DNA of 64,000 nucleotides from Streptomyces clavifer (lineage in GTDB: Bacteria > Actinomycetota > Actinomycetes > Streptomycetales > Streptomycetaceae). Below the pieces are notes generated by a model, which was not told the DNA's origin, made no database searches, and saw only the letters and a list, made by a program, of their open reading frames with translations. Position 1 is the stretch's first letter, and each line of letters opens with the position of its first letter. Positions 16,405 to 24,578 of this stretch are shown one piece after another. The stretch is taken from positions 558,001-622,000 of the forward strand of contig BMWJ01000002.1 of NCBI GenBank assembly GCA_014651175.1, given 5' to 3'. The position numbers and the translations under genes are program-made.

Positions 16405-17243
16405 CAGTGCTTCACCGCCCCGGCCGTGAGGCCGCCGGTGATGCGCTTCTGGATGACCGCGAAGAGGACGAGTGAGGGAAGGGTCGCGAGGAACGCGGCG
16501 GCGGCGAGCGGCCCGAGGTCGGCCACGCCCTCCGCGCCGAGGAAGTGCGTGAGTACGACCGGCAAGGTCTGCTTCTCCGGTGTCTTGAGCAGGACGAGTG
16601 CGAAGAAGAACTCGTTCCATGCGGTGATGAACGCGAAGAGCGCGGTGGCGACGATCCCCGGGGCCAGCAGGGGCGCGGTGACCGAGACGAGGATCCGCAC
16701 CTTCCCGGCTCCGTCGACCGCGGCCGCCTCCTCCAGCTCCGGCGGTACGGCCCGCACGTACCCGGCCAGCATCCACAGGGCGAAGGGCAGCGACCACACC
16801 ACGTACACCATGACCAGCCCCCACAGGGAGTTGATCAGGTGCAGGTTCTTGAGGACGAGGAAGAGCGGAATGATCACCAGGACGAAGGGGAAGGCCTGGC
16901 TGACCACGACCCAGCCGGTGGCGGCCGTGGCCAGCCTGCCCCGGTGGCGGGCCATCACATAGGCCATGGGTGTGGCGACGACGACGGCGATCAGCGCCGC
17001 GCACAGTGCGGCGGTGAGCGAGTTGGCGGCGGCCCGGAGCAGCGGCTGCTCGTCGAAGGCCTGCCGGAAGTTGTCGAGCGTGGGCTGTTCGGGGATCCAG
17101 GTGGGGTGCAGCGACCCCAGCTCGCGGGCGGGCTTGAAGGCGGTGGAGATCAGCCACAGGAAGGGGAACGCGAGGAAGACGAGGTAGCACAGCAGCGCGG
17201 CGTACTGCCCCGCCCGCGCGGACCCGCTGGTACGCAGACTCAT
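16404..17243 (-). CDS. Carbohydrate ABC transporter permease (MalG-type)
   Basis: Inner membrane subunit of 279 residues with about six hydrophobic segments. The EAA loop EEAAAVDGAGKVRILVSVTAPL identifies the CUT1 family. The position of the loop and the short C-terminus fit MalG-type subunits. The start overlaps the upstream permease stop by four bases. It pairs with the MalF-type permease encoded before it and the lipoprotein after it. Confidence 0.92.
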   Translation of the reverse strand: MSLRTSGSARAGQYAALLCYLVFLAFPFLWLISTAFKPARELGSLHPTWIPEQPTLDNFRQAFDEQPLLRAAANSLTAALCAALIAVVVATPMAYVMARHRGRLATAATGWVVVSQAFPFVLVIIPLFLVLKNLHLINSLWGLVMVYVVWSLPFALWMLAGYVRAVPPELEEAAAVDGAGKVRILVSVTAPLLAPGIVATALFAFITAWNEFFFALVLLKTPEKQTLPVVLTHFLGAEGVADLGPLAAAAFLATLPSLVLFAVIQKRITGGLTAGAVKH

Positions 17244-18175
17244 GCGTCGTCCCCTCCCCTGAGCCGGCCGACGAGGTAGAAGGCGAGGATCACGGAGATC
17301 ACCGCGACCATCACACAGCCCATCGCGGCGGCGTAGCCGAACTGTCCGTAGCGGAAAGCCTCTTCGTAGGCGAAGAGCATGGGCAGCCGGGTGCGGCCGC
17401 CCGGTCCGCCGCTGGTCAGGACGTAGACCAGGGCGAAGGAGTTGAAGTTCCAGATGAAGTTGAGCGCGCTGACGGCGAGTGCCACGGGTCTGATGGCGGG
17501 CCAGGTGACGGTACGGAAGCGGCGCCAGGCCCCGGCACCGTCGAGGGCCGCCGCCTCGTGGAGTTCCTGCGGGGTGTTCTGCAGTCCGGCGAGCAGCGCG
17601 ACGGCGGTCTGAGGCATTCCGGCCCAGATGCCCACCACGATCACGGCGGGCAGGGCGGTGGCGAGTCCGGTCAGCCAGTCCCGGCCGTCACCGAGCCCCA
17701 GATCGCGGACGGTCTCGTTGAGGATGCCCGCGTCCGGGTTGTAGACCAGCCGCCACATGATGCCGACGACGACCTCGGGCATGGCCCAGGGAATGATCGC
17801 CAGCGCTCTGGCCGCCCAGCGCATCCGCAGGTTCGCGTGGAGGAGGAGGGCGAGGCCGAGCGCGAGCACGAACTGGGGGACGGTGACGCCGACGGCCCAC
17901 AGCAGGCCGATCCGGAAGGAGTCCCAGAACAGGGTGTCGTGCCACAGGTCCTGGAAGTTGAGGACGCCGACCCACTGGGTGGAGCGGGTGCGGCCCGACT
18001 GGGCGTCGGTGAAGGCCAGCCCGATGCCGTACAGCAGGGGTCCCACGCTCAGGATCAGGATCGGGATCAGCGCGGGCAGGACCAGGAACCAGGCGGCCCC
18101 GTCCCTTCTGCGGCGGTCACCGCGATCCGGCGGCGCCTCACGTCCGGACCGCGCCTTCACGGTCACCGATGTCAT
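17240..18175 (-). CDS. Carbohydrate ABC transporter permease (MalF-type)
   Basis: First gene of the sugar transport operon, 311 residues. A charged N-terminus precedes about six membrane segments, with the EAA loop HEAAALDGAGAWRRFRTVTWPAI. An AAAGGGG ribosome-binding site lies eight bases before the ATG. The operon contains no ATP-binding gene, as is usual for Streptomyces CUT1 systems that share the multi-purpose ATPase MsiK encoded elsewhere. A divergent phosphotransferase-like gene begins 126 bases away. Confidence 0.92.
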   Translation of the reverse strand: MTSVTVKARSGREAPPDRGDRRRRDGAAWFLVLPALIPILILSVGPLLYGIGLAFTDAQSGRTRSTQWVGVLNFQDLWHDTLFWDSFRIGLLWAVGVTVPQFVLALGLALLLHANLRMRWAARALAIIPWAMPEVVVGIMWRLVYNPDAGILNETVRDLGLGDGRDWLTGLATALPAVIVVGIWAGMPQTAVALLAGLQNTPQELHEAAALDGAGAWRRFRTVTWPAIRPVALAVSALNFIWNFNSFALVYVLTSGGPGGRTRLPMLFAYEEAFRYGQFGYAAAMGCVMVAVISVILAFYLVGRLRGGDDA

Positions 18176-18300
18176 GAATTCGACCCCTTTACCTCATTGG
18201 ATCGGTTTCACACCCGTATGGCCGCCCGAGCGTCCTCCGTCATCGTGCTGACGGGGGATCCGTTCGTCAAGGTGGCCTGCACGGATGAGAAAATCCGGCC

Positions 18301-19167
18301 ATGGACGAGAAGCGTGCGCGCGAGGTACTGACCGCCGCCGGGCTGCCCGGCGGCGCGGAGCTGCTCGCACTGGGTGAGAACGCGGTGTTCGGCGTCGGCG
18401 ACCTGGTGGTCAAGGTCGGCCGGGACGCCACGGTCCACCCGGAGCTACGGGAGCGGGCGGAGCGCGAGGTCGCCGTCGCCCAGTGGCTCGCCGCCTCGGG
18501 CGTGCCCGCCGTCCGCGCCGCCGAGCCCCGGGCCCGGCTGGTCGGGGGGCATCCGGTGACCCTGTGGCACCGGCTGCCCGAGGCCGTGCGCCCGCCCGAG
18601 CCGCGCGATCTCGCCCCGCTGCTCATCCAGGTGCACGCCCTGCCCGCTCCGGAGGGCTTCACGCTGCCCCGCCGTGAACTGCTCGGCGGTGTCGAGCGCT
18701 GGCTGCGCCTCGCCGGCGACGCGATCGATCCGGCCGACGCCGACTACCTCCGCGGCCGACGCGACGGCTTCGCGAAGGCCGCGGCCGCCCTGGTCCCGCA
18801 CCTTCCGCCCGGTCCCCTCCACGGCGACGCCCTCCCCCGCAACGTGCACGTCGGTCCCGGCGGGCCCGTACTGGTCGACCTGGAGACCTTCTCGGCCGAT
18901 CTGCGGGAGCACGACCTGGTGGTCCTCGCGCTCTCCCGCGACCGCTACGGTCTGCCCGCCGAGGCGTACGACGCCTTCACCGCCGCCTACGGCTGGGACG
19001 TGCGCGCGTGGGAGGGCTGCGCGGTCCTGCGCGGAGCCCGCGAGACCGCGAGCTGCGCCTGGGTCTCCCAGCACGCCCCGGCCAACCCGAAGGCGCTGGC
19101 CGAATTCCGCCGCCGGGTGGCGTCACTGCGCGAGGACGACCCCGAGGTCCGCTGGTACCCCTTCTGA
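18301..19167 (+). CDS. Aminoglycoside phosphotransferase (APH)-family protein
   Basis: A 288-residue protein of the APH/choline kinase-like fold. The N-lobe has the ATP-binding region GENAVFGVGDLVVKVGR with the conserved lysine. The catalytic loop is LHGDALPRNVHV and the metal-binding aspartate lies in VLVDLE. These motifs indicate a functional phosphotransferase site, but the family includes antibiotic kinases, small-molecule kinases and proteins of unknown substrate, and nothing nearby decides between them. It is transcribed divergently from the sugar ABC operon. No strong ribosome-binding site is seen before the ATG. Confidence 0.8.
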   Translation: MDEKRAREVLTAAGLPGGAELLALGENAVFGVGDLVVKVGRDATVHPELRERAEREVAVAQWLAASGVPAVRAAEPRARLVGGHPVTLWHRLPEAVRPPEPRDLAPLLIQVHALPAPEGFTLPRRELLGGVERWLRLAGDAIDPADADYLRGRRDGFAKAAAALVPHLPPGPLHGDALPRNVHVGPGGPVLVDLETFSADLREHDLVVLALSRDRYGLPAEAYDAFTAAYGWDVRAWEGCAVLRGARETASCAWVSQHAPANPKALAEFRRRVASLREDDPEVRWYPF

Positions 19168-19366
19168 GAACGGCCGGAAACACCCGGCGGCCCGCACCGG
19201 GCGGGCGGAACCCTCCGCCGCGCCGGGGCGGATCGGCGCGGCCCCCTGCCGAACCTCACCCCCGGGCCGGCCCTGAGCCGGCGCGAAGGCGTCGGCGGCA
19301 CCTGGTGGCACTCCGGCACGTATGCTGCCGACTGCTCGTCCCGAGCCGAACGAATGGAACACAGCC

Positions 19367-19720
19367 ATGCCCATACCCCGTCCGTCCACACCGGCTCGGG
19401 GCCTCGCGGCGCTGACCGCCGGTGTGCTGCTCACCGGCTGTTCGGGCTCGGTCTCGGTCGGGAACGCCGACCCGGAACTGTCCTCGGACAAGCTGGCCAC
19501 GACCGTCGCGAAGAAACTGGCCGCCACGACGGGGCAGCCGACGCCGGACGTCACGTGCCCCGAGGACCTCGCCGGAAAGGTCGGCACGACCACGCGCTGC
19601 ACCCTCACCGCGGGCGACGGCAGCACCGTGGGTGTGACGGTCACCGTCACCTCGGTCGACGGGGGCCGGATCGATTTCGACATCGAGGCCGACGACACGG
19701 CTTCACCCGCCCCGGGCTGA
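19367..19720 (+). CDS. Small secreted lipoprotein with DUF4333-type domain
   Basis: A 117-residue lipoprotein. The signal peptide ends in lipobox LLTGC. The mature domain has two cysteines, in VTCPEDL and TRCTLT, with a beta-rich pattern ending in DVDGGRIDFDIE-like sequence, as in DUF4333 domains of actinobacterial envelope proteins. The domain has no assigned reaction. I take the ATG at 19367, which puts the signal peptide at a normal length; an ATG at 19322 would add 15 residues. A TATGCT hexamer lies at 19321-19326 without an obvious -35. The stop is 15 bases from the stop of the convergent exonuclease. Confidence 0.8.
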   Translation: MPIPRPSTPARGLAALTAGVLLTGCSGSVSVGNADPELSSDKLATTVAKKLAATTGQPTPDVTCPEDLAGKVGTTTRCTLTAGDGSTVGVTVTVTSVDGGRIDFDIEADDTASPAPG

Positions 19721-19735
19721 CCGGCACCGCCCCGG

Positions 19736-20449
19736 TCACGGCCTCCTGGGGACCAGGGGCCAGGCGGGTTCGACCACGGCGGCCGGGTCCGCGGTGCGCC
19801 GGAGGTAGGCCTGGAGGGAGACGGACTGCTCGGCTGCCGCCCGCACCTGGAGGTCGTGCAGGTCGGGCAGGGACATCACCCCGAAGGGCTGGTACTTCTC
19901 GCCCATGCGCCGCACCACCCGGGCCGCCGCCACGGCGTCGGCCCGAGCGTCGTGCGCGTCGTCGAGTGGCACGCCGTAGTGGGCGCACAGCGCGTGCAGC
20001 GCCCGCCTGCCCTTGCGGTACTTGTCGACGTGCTTGTCCATCACCAGGGGGTCGATGACCGGCAGGGGCGCGCCCCCGAGCCGCTCGCCGAGCGGCTCGA
20101 TGCCGTGCCGCCGGCACTCGCGGTCGAGCAGGGACAGGTCGTACCGGGCGTTCATCACCACGAGGGGTGTGCCCGAGGCCATCCCCTCGGCCACGGCCGC
20201 GGTGATCTCCTCGATCGCCGTGGCGGGCGACGCGCCGTGCCTGCGGGCGCGTTCCGTCGAGATGCCGTGGATCGCCGAGGCCTGCTCCGGTATGACCACG
20301 CCGGGATCGAGCAGCCAGGTCCGCTCCCGTGCGACCGTCCCGTCCGGGTCCAGCCGCACCACGGCCGCCGTGACGATGCGGTCGGTCTCGATGTCGGTGC
20401 CCGTGGTCTCCAGGTCGAAGGCCGCCAGCGGCCCGCTCATCCAGGTCAT
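19736..20449 (-). CDS. DnaQ-like 3'-5' exonuclease (DEDDh)
   Basis: A 237-residue stand-alone exonuclease domain. Exo I is FDLETTGTD, Exo II contains NARYDLSLLDREC, and Exo III is HDARADAVAAARV, giving the four acidic residues and the histidine of the DEDDh class. It probably trims DNA 3' ends in repair or proofreading, or degrades RNA; the substrate is not determined. The ATG at 20449 has GGAGG seven bases upstream and overlaps the stop of a 46-codon frame (ATGA), suggesting translational coupling. Confidence 0.9.
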   Translation of the reverse strand: MTWMSGPLAAFDLETTGTDIETDRIVTAAVVRLDPDGTVARERTWLLDPGVVIPEQASAIHGISTERARRHGASPATAIEEITAAVAEGMASGTPLVVMNARYDLSLLDRECRRHGIEPLGERLGGAPLPVIDPLVMDKHVDKYRKGRRALHALCAHYGVPLDDAHDARADAVAAARVVRRMGEKYQPFGVMSLPDLHDLQVRAAAEQSVSLQAYLRRTADPAAVVEPAWPLVPRRP

Positions 20450-20586
20450 CGCGCCGCCTCCGCCCCGGTGCGGACCCCTGTCGACGGGCGGGTGGTGCCC
20501 GCGGCCTCCCCGACGCGTCCGCTCGGCGGCCGCGCACCTGTGACGGCCCGGTCGAACCCGATCGGGCGCTCCCCGTACCGGCTCAT
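20446..20586 (-). CDS. 46-residue hypothetical protein coupled to the exonuclease
   Basis: A small gene missed by length filters. Its ATG at 20586 is preceded by a perfect AAGGAGGT with a six-base spacer, one of the best ribosome-binding sites in the window, and its TGA overlaps the exonuclease ATG. The peptide starts MSRYGERPIGFDRA and is basic and Gly/Thr/Arg-rich without membrane segments. I recognise no family. It may be a real small protein or mainly a device to bring ribosomes to the exonuclease start. Confidence 0.6.
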   Translation of the reverse strand: MSRYGERPIGFDRAVTGARPPSGRVGEAAGTTRPSTGVRTGAEAAR

Positions 20587-20692
20587 CGGCATACCTCCTT
20601 CTGTGCTGCTCCCCCATGTGGTGACCACCTTCGCACGCACCACTGACAACACAGGAGGGGGCGTCAGGAGGGGCGCCGCCGGAAGGCCGGGG

Positions 20693-21925
20693 TCAGGAGA
20701 CGGGCCGCGAGTCCGTCCATACCGACTCGAACTCCTCGCGGTACGTCTCGAAGAGGCCGTGCTCGCTGTCCTGCCCCGCCCGGACGACCGCGCGTCCGCC
20801 GCCCCGCAGCACCAGCACGGGAGCCTCCATGCCGCGGGCCCGCCGCAGATAGGGCTGGACCACCCCGACCGCGTCCGGCCCGTCGCCGTCGACCAGGTAG
20901 GCCGTGAAGCGCGGTGTCTCGTCGAAGACGTGGATCTGGAAGGCGCCGGGGTCGCGCAGCTTGGAGCGGACCCGGCGCATGTGGAGGATGTTCATCTCCA
21001 CGGAGCGGCTCAGCTCGCCCTTCTTGAGGCCCAGTTCCCGCTCCCTGCGCTTGACCGCGCTGCTCGCCGGGTTGATGAACAGCAGCCGCACCCGGCAGCC
21101 CGACTCGGCGAGCCGGACCAGCCGGCGGCCCGAGAAGTTCTGCGTGAGGAGATTGAGGCCTATGCCGATCGCGTCCAGCCGGCGCGCGCCGCCGAAGAGG
21201 TCCTCGGCGGGCAGCTGGCGCTGGAGCCTGACGCGGTCGGGGTGGACGGAGACGACGTCCGCGTACCGGTCACCGACCAGCTCCTCCACGGCGTCCACGG
21301 GCAGCCGGTCGGCGGACGGGACCGCCGCCCCGCTGCCGAGGATCTCCAGGAGCCGGGCCGAGGCGCGCTCCGCCTGTGCCAGGACCGCCTCGTTGAGCGC
21401 GCGGTTGCGGGAGACGACGTTGCGGGCCACCTCCAGCTCGTCCAGCGCGAGCTCCACCTCGCGGCGGTCGTCGAAGTACGGCTCGAAGCACGGCCAGTGC
21501 TGGACCATCAGCTCCCGCAACTGGGGCAGCGTCAGGAAGCTGAGGACGTTGTCGTCGGCCGGGTCCAGCAGATAGCCCTTGCGGCGTGAGACCTCCCGGA
21601 CCGCGACGGCGCGCTGCACCCACTCCTGCCCGGCGGGCCCGGCGGCGGCCACCACCCAGTCCTCGCCGTGCACCGGCTCGTAGATCGGCCGGATCACGGC
21701 GGAGACCACGGCACGCAGCCGCTGTTCCACCAGATTCAGCCAGATGTAGGCCCGCCCGGCGCGCTGGGCCCGGGTGCGCACCTCGTTCCAGGCGTCCGCT
21801 CCCCAGTCCAGCTCGGCGCCGATCTCCATGGGCTGCACGAGGGAGACCGCCCCCGGCGGGGCATCGGTCGACTCCCCCTCGTGACCTGCGTCACCTGGAG
21901 GCAGCTCGAACCCTCCCGAGCTCAC
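20693..21925 (-). CDS. SAV_2148-family HEPN domain protein
   Basis: A 410-residue protein of a family found across Streptomyces. Recognisable segments are ELPPGDAGHEG near the start, GRAYIWLNLVEQRLRAVV (helical HEPN-like region), RPIYEPVHGEDWVVAAAG, and RRLVRLAESGCRVRLLFINPASSAVKRRE in the C-terminal half, which resembles a Rossmann or PLD-like strand-turn. HEPN domains are often RNases or RNA-binding modules, but I do not see a clear RxxxxH active site. The GTG at 21925 has a GGAAGG site; a longer in-frame ATG at 22015 has no family support. Confidence 0.8.
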   Translation of the reverse strand: MSSGGFELPPGDAGHEGESTDAPPGAVSLVQPMEIGAELDWGADAWNEVRTRAQRAGRAYIWLNLVEQRLRAVVSAVIRPIYEPVHGEDWVVAAAGPAGQEWVQRAVAVREVSRRKGYLLDPADDNVLSFLTLPQLRELMVQHWPCFEPYFDDRREVELALDELEVARNVVSRNRALNEAVLAQAERASARLLEILGSGAAVPSADRLPVDAVEELVGDRYADVVSVHPDRVRLQRQLPAEDLFGGARRLDAIGIGLNLLTQNFSGRRLVRLAESGCRVRLLFINPASSAVKRRERELGLKKGELSRSVEMNILHMRRVRSKLRDPGAFQIHVFDETPRFTAYLVDGDGPDAVGVVQPYLRRARGMEAPVLVLRGGGRAVVRAGQDSEHGLFETYREEFESVWTDSRPVS

Positions 21926-22303
21926 CCGTGTACCGCCTTCCGCTCCCCCACCAACGATCAAGGAAGGGTACTCCGGGAGCGGGAGCCGGTGCAGCCGGAT
22001 GCACAGGCTCCTCACTCAACTCCCCTTTATCGCAGGCTTGTTCTCTGCGGCGAGATCGGGCGTAGTGAGCTGATTCATAGCGTTTGACCGCCCACTCGCA
22101 TGCCGCATACCGGACGAGGGGGCGCATCTGTCATTCGTGCCCCTCCCCGGGCGACACCGAGGTGTCCGAAGTTGACCGGCGCGCCCCACTCGCGCCGAAG
22201 GGACCCGGCCGCACCGGCCGACGTCCTAGGTACGCGCCCATTTTTCGGGGAGAATCGGGTCGATAACCCCCGCACCCGGATCAGAAGTGGAAGAGTCCTA
22301 TCT
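21926..22303. other. Divergent intergenic region between the HEPN gene and glgX
   Basis: 378 bases that must hold promoters for both genes. TTGACC elements occur on the plus strand at 22083-22088 and again near 22170, but neither has a good -10 at the right distance. An AT-richer patch with GATAAC lies around 22258-22266. No frame in it has a recognisable product. Confidence 0.5.
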
Positions 22304-24460
22304 ATGCAGGTCTGGCCGGGACAGGCGTATCCCCTCGGTGCCACGTACGACGGCGCCGGGACCAACTTCGCGGTCTTCTCCGAGGCCGCCGACAGGATCG
22401 AGTTGTGCCTGCTGCATGACGACGGTTCGGAGACGGCGGTGGAGCTCCGCGAGACCGACGCCTTCGTCCGCCACGCCTACCTGCCCGGAGTGATGCCGGG
22501 GCAGCGGTACGGCTTCCGGGTGCACGGTCCCTACGAGCCGCAGCACGGGCAGCGGTGCAACTCGGCGAAGCTGCTCCTCGATCCGTACGCGCGTGCGATC
22601 TCCGGGCGGATCCAGTGGGGCGAGGAGGTGTACGGCTACCCCTTCGGCCGGCCCGACGCGCGCAACGACCTGGACTCGGCGCCGCACACCATGAGCTCGG
22701 TGGTGGTCAACCCGTACTTCGACTGGGGCGACGACCGCCGCCCCCGTACGGACTACCACCGCACCGTGATCTACGAGGCCCATGTGAAGGGCCTGACGAT
22801 GCTTCACCCCGGTCTGCCCGAGGAACTGCGCGGGACGTACGCCGGGCTCGCCCACCCCGAGATCATCGCCCATCTCACGGAGCTCGGCGTCACGGCGATC
22901 GAGCTGATGCCGGTGCACCAGTTCGTCCAGGACCACCGCCTCGCCGACGCGGGCCTCGCCAACTACTGGGGCTACAACACCATCGGCTTCTTCGCCCCGC
23001 ACAACGCCTACGCCTCCTGGGGCGACCGCGGTGAACAGGTGCTGGAGTTCAAGCAGGCCGTGAAGGCACTGCACCAGGCGGGCATCGAGGTGATCCTCGA
23101 CGTGGTCTACAACCACACGGCGGAGGGAAACCACCTGGGGCCGACGCTCTCGTTCCGAGGGCTGGACAACGCCTCGTACTACCGGCTGGCGGACGACCAG
23201 CGGTACTACACGGACACCACGGGCACCGGGAACTCCCTGCTCATGCGGTCGCCGCACGTCCTGCAGCTGATCATGGACTCGCTGCGGTACTGGGTGACCG
23301 AGATGCACGTGGACGGCTTCCGCTTCGATCTGGCGGCGACCCTCGCACGCCAGTTCCACGAGGTGGACCGGCTGTCGTCCTTCTTCGACCTGGTGCAGCA
23401 GGACCCGGTGGTGAGCCAGGTGAAGCTGATCGCCGAGCCGTGGGACGTGGGCGAGGGCGGGTACCAGGTGGGGAACTTCCCGCCGCTGTGGACCGAGTGG
23501 AACGGCAAGTACCGGGACACCGTGCGCGATCTGTGGCGGGGCGAGCCCCGGACGCTCGCGGAGTTCGCGGGTCGGCTCACGGGCTCCTCGGACCTCTACC
23601 AGGACGACGGCAGGCGTCCGCTGGCCTCGATCAACTTCACCACCTGCCACGACGGCTTCACGCTGCACGACCTGGTCTCGTACAACGACAAGCGCAACGA
23701 GGCCAACGGCGAGGGCAACCGGGACGGCGAGAGCCACAACCGCTCCTGGAACTGCGGTGTGGAGGGCGAGACCGAGGACAAGGAGGTCCTGGAGCTGCGC
23801 GGCCGCCAGATGCGCAACTTCATCGCCACGCTGATGCTCTCCCAGGGCGTGCCCATGCTGAGCCACGGCGACGAGTTCGCCCGGACCCAGCGGGGCAACA
23901 ACAACGGGTACTGCCAGGACAACGAGCTCTCCTGGGTCCACTGGCCCGATCCGGACGCCGCACGCGGGCAGGAGGCCGGGGACGCGGGGGCCGGCGGGAC
24001 GGACCGCAGCCTGCTGGAGTTCACCCGTTCCATGGTCTGGCTGCGCCGCGACCACCCGGTCTTCCGGCGCAGGCGCTTCTTCCACGGCAGGCCGGTGGAG
24101 GGAACCCACGACGAGCTCTCCGACATCGCCTGGTTCACCCCCAGGGGCGAGGAGATGACGCAGCGGGACTGGCAGGCCGCGCACGCCAAGGCCATGACGG
24201 TCTTCCTGAACGGGCACGCGATCTCGGAGCCGGGGCCGCGCGGCGAGCGGATCTCCGACGACTCCTTCCTGCTGATGTTCAACGCGGGGGCCGAGACGCT
24301 GGTGTTCACCGTCCCGGTGAACCACGGGCGGCAGTGGCGGGTCGTCGTGGACACGGCCGTCCCGGACGGGGTGCCGCCGGGCGCGGGTCCGAAGGTGTCC
24401 GCGGGCGACCGGGTGACGCTCGTCGGCCGCAGCCTGACGGTGCTCCAGCGCCCGGCGTAG
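22304..24460 (+). CDS. glgX: Glycogen debranching enzyme GlgX/TreX (GH13)
   Basis: Hydrolyses alpha-1,6 branches of glycogen to release malto-oligosaccharides, the substrate of TreY encoded next. The product has 718 residues: an N-terminal carbohydrate-binding domain starting QVWPGQAYPLGATYDG, then a GH13 barrel with DVVYNHTAEG, the nucleophile region DGFRFDLA, acid/base region LIAEPWD, and FTTCHDGFTL. The order and GNNNGYCQDN segment match GlgX/TreX and not pullulanase. The ribosome-binding site is weak (GGAAGAG). A possible terminator follows, though treY lies only 118 bases downstream on the same strand. Confidence 0.94.
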   Translation: MQVWPGQAYPLGATYDGAGTNFAVFSEAADRIELCLLHDDGSETAVELRETDAFVRHAYLPGVMPGQRYGFRVHGPYEPQHGQRCNSAKLLLDPYARAISGRIQWGEEVYGYPFGRPDARNDLDSAPHTMSSVVVNPYFDWGDDRRPRTDYHRTVIYEAHVKGLTMLHPGLPEELRGTYAGLAHPEIIAHLTELGVTAIELMPVHQFVQDHRLADAGLANYWGYNTIGFFAPHNAYASWGDRGEQVLEFKQAVKALHQAGIEVILDVVYNHTAEGNHLGPTLSFRGLDNASYYRLADDQRYYTDTTGTGNSLLMRSPHVLQLIMDSLRYWVTEMHVDGFRFDLAATLARQFHEVDRLSSFFDLVQQDPVVSQVKLIAEPWDVGEGGYQVGNFPPLWTEWNGKYRDTVRDLWRGEPRTLAEFAGRLTGSSDLYQDDGRRPLASINFTTCHDGFTLHDLVSYNDKRNEANGEGNRDGESHNRSWNCGVEGETEDKEVLELRGRQMRNFIATLMLSQGVPMLSHGDEFARTQRGNNNGYCQDNELSWVHWPDPDAARGQEAGDAGAGGTDRSLLEFTRSMVWLRRDHPVFRRRRFFHGRPVEGTHDELSDIAWFTPRGEEMTQRDWQAAHAKAMTVFLNGHAISEPGPRGERISDDSFLLMFNAGAETLVFTVPVNHGRQWRVVVDTAVPDGVPPGAGPKVSAGDRVTLVGRSLTVLQRPA

Positions 24461-24504
24461 GCCGCACGGGCACGGGGCGCCGCCCGGGCATGGGCCGAAC
24501 GGGT

Positions 24505-24531
24505 CACCGGGGCGGCGCTGGTGCCCCGGTG
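24505..24531 (+). terminator. Possible hairpin between glgX and treY
   Basis: An eight-base-pair inverted repeat with an 11-base loop, 44 bases after the glgX stop. It may terminate, attenuate or protect the transcript; it is weaker than the other hairpins listed. Confidence 0.3.
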
Positions 24532-24578
24532 CGGTGACCGGTGACACAGAAGCCGCCAGGGTGGGTACGTACGTCTCC

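Noticed and set aside
13849-18175. A macrolide biosynthetic cluster around the glycosyltransferase.
   Set aside because: No polyketide synthase, deoxysugar or tailoring genes are present; the enzyme fits self-standing resistance.
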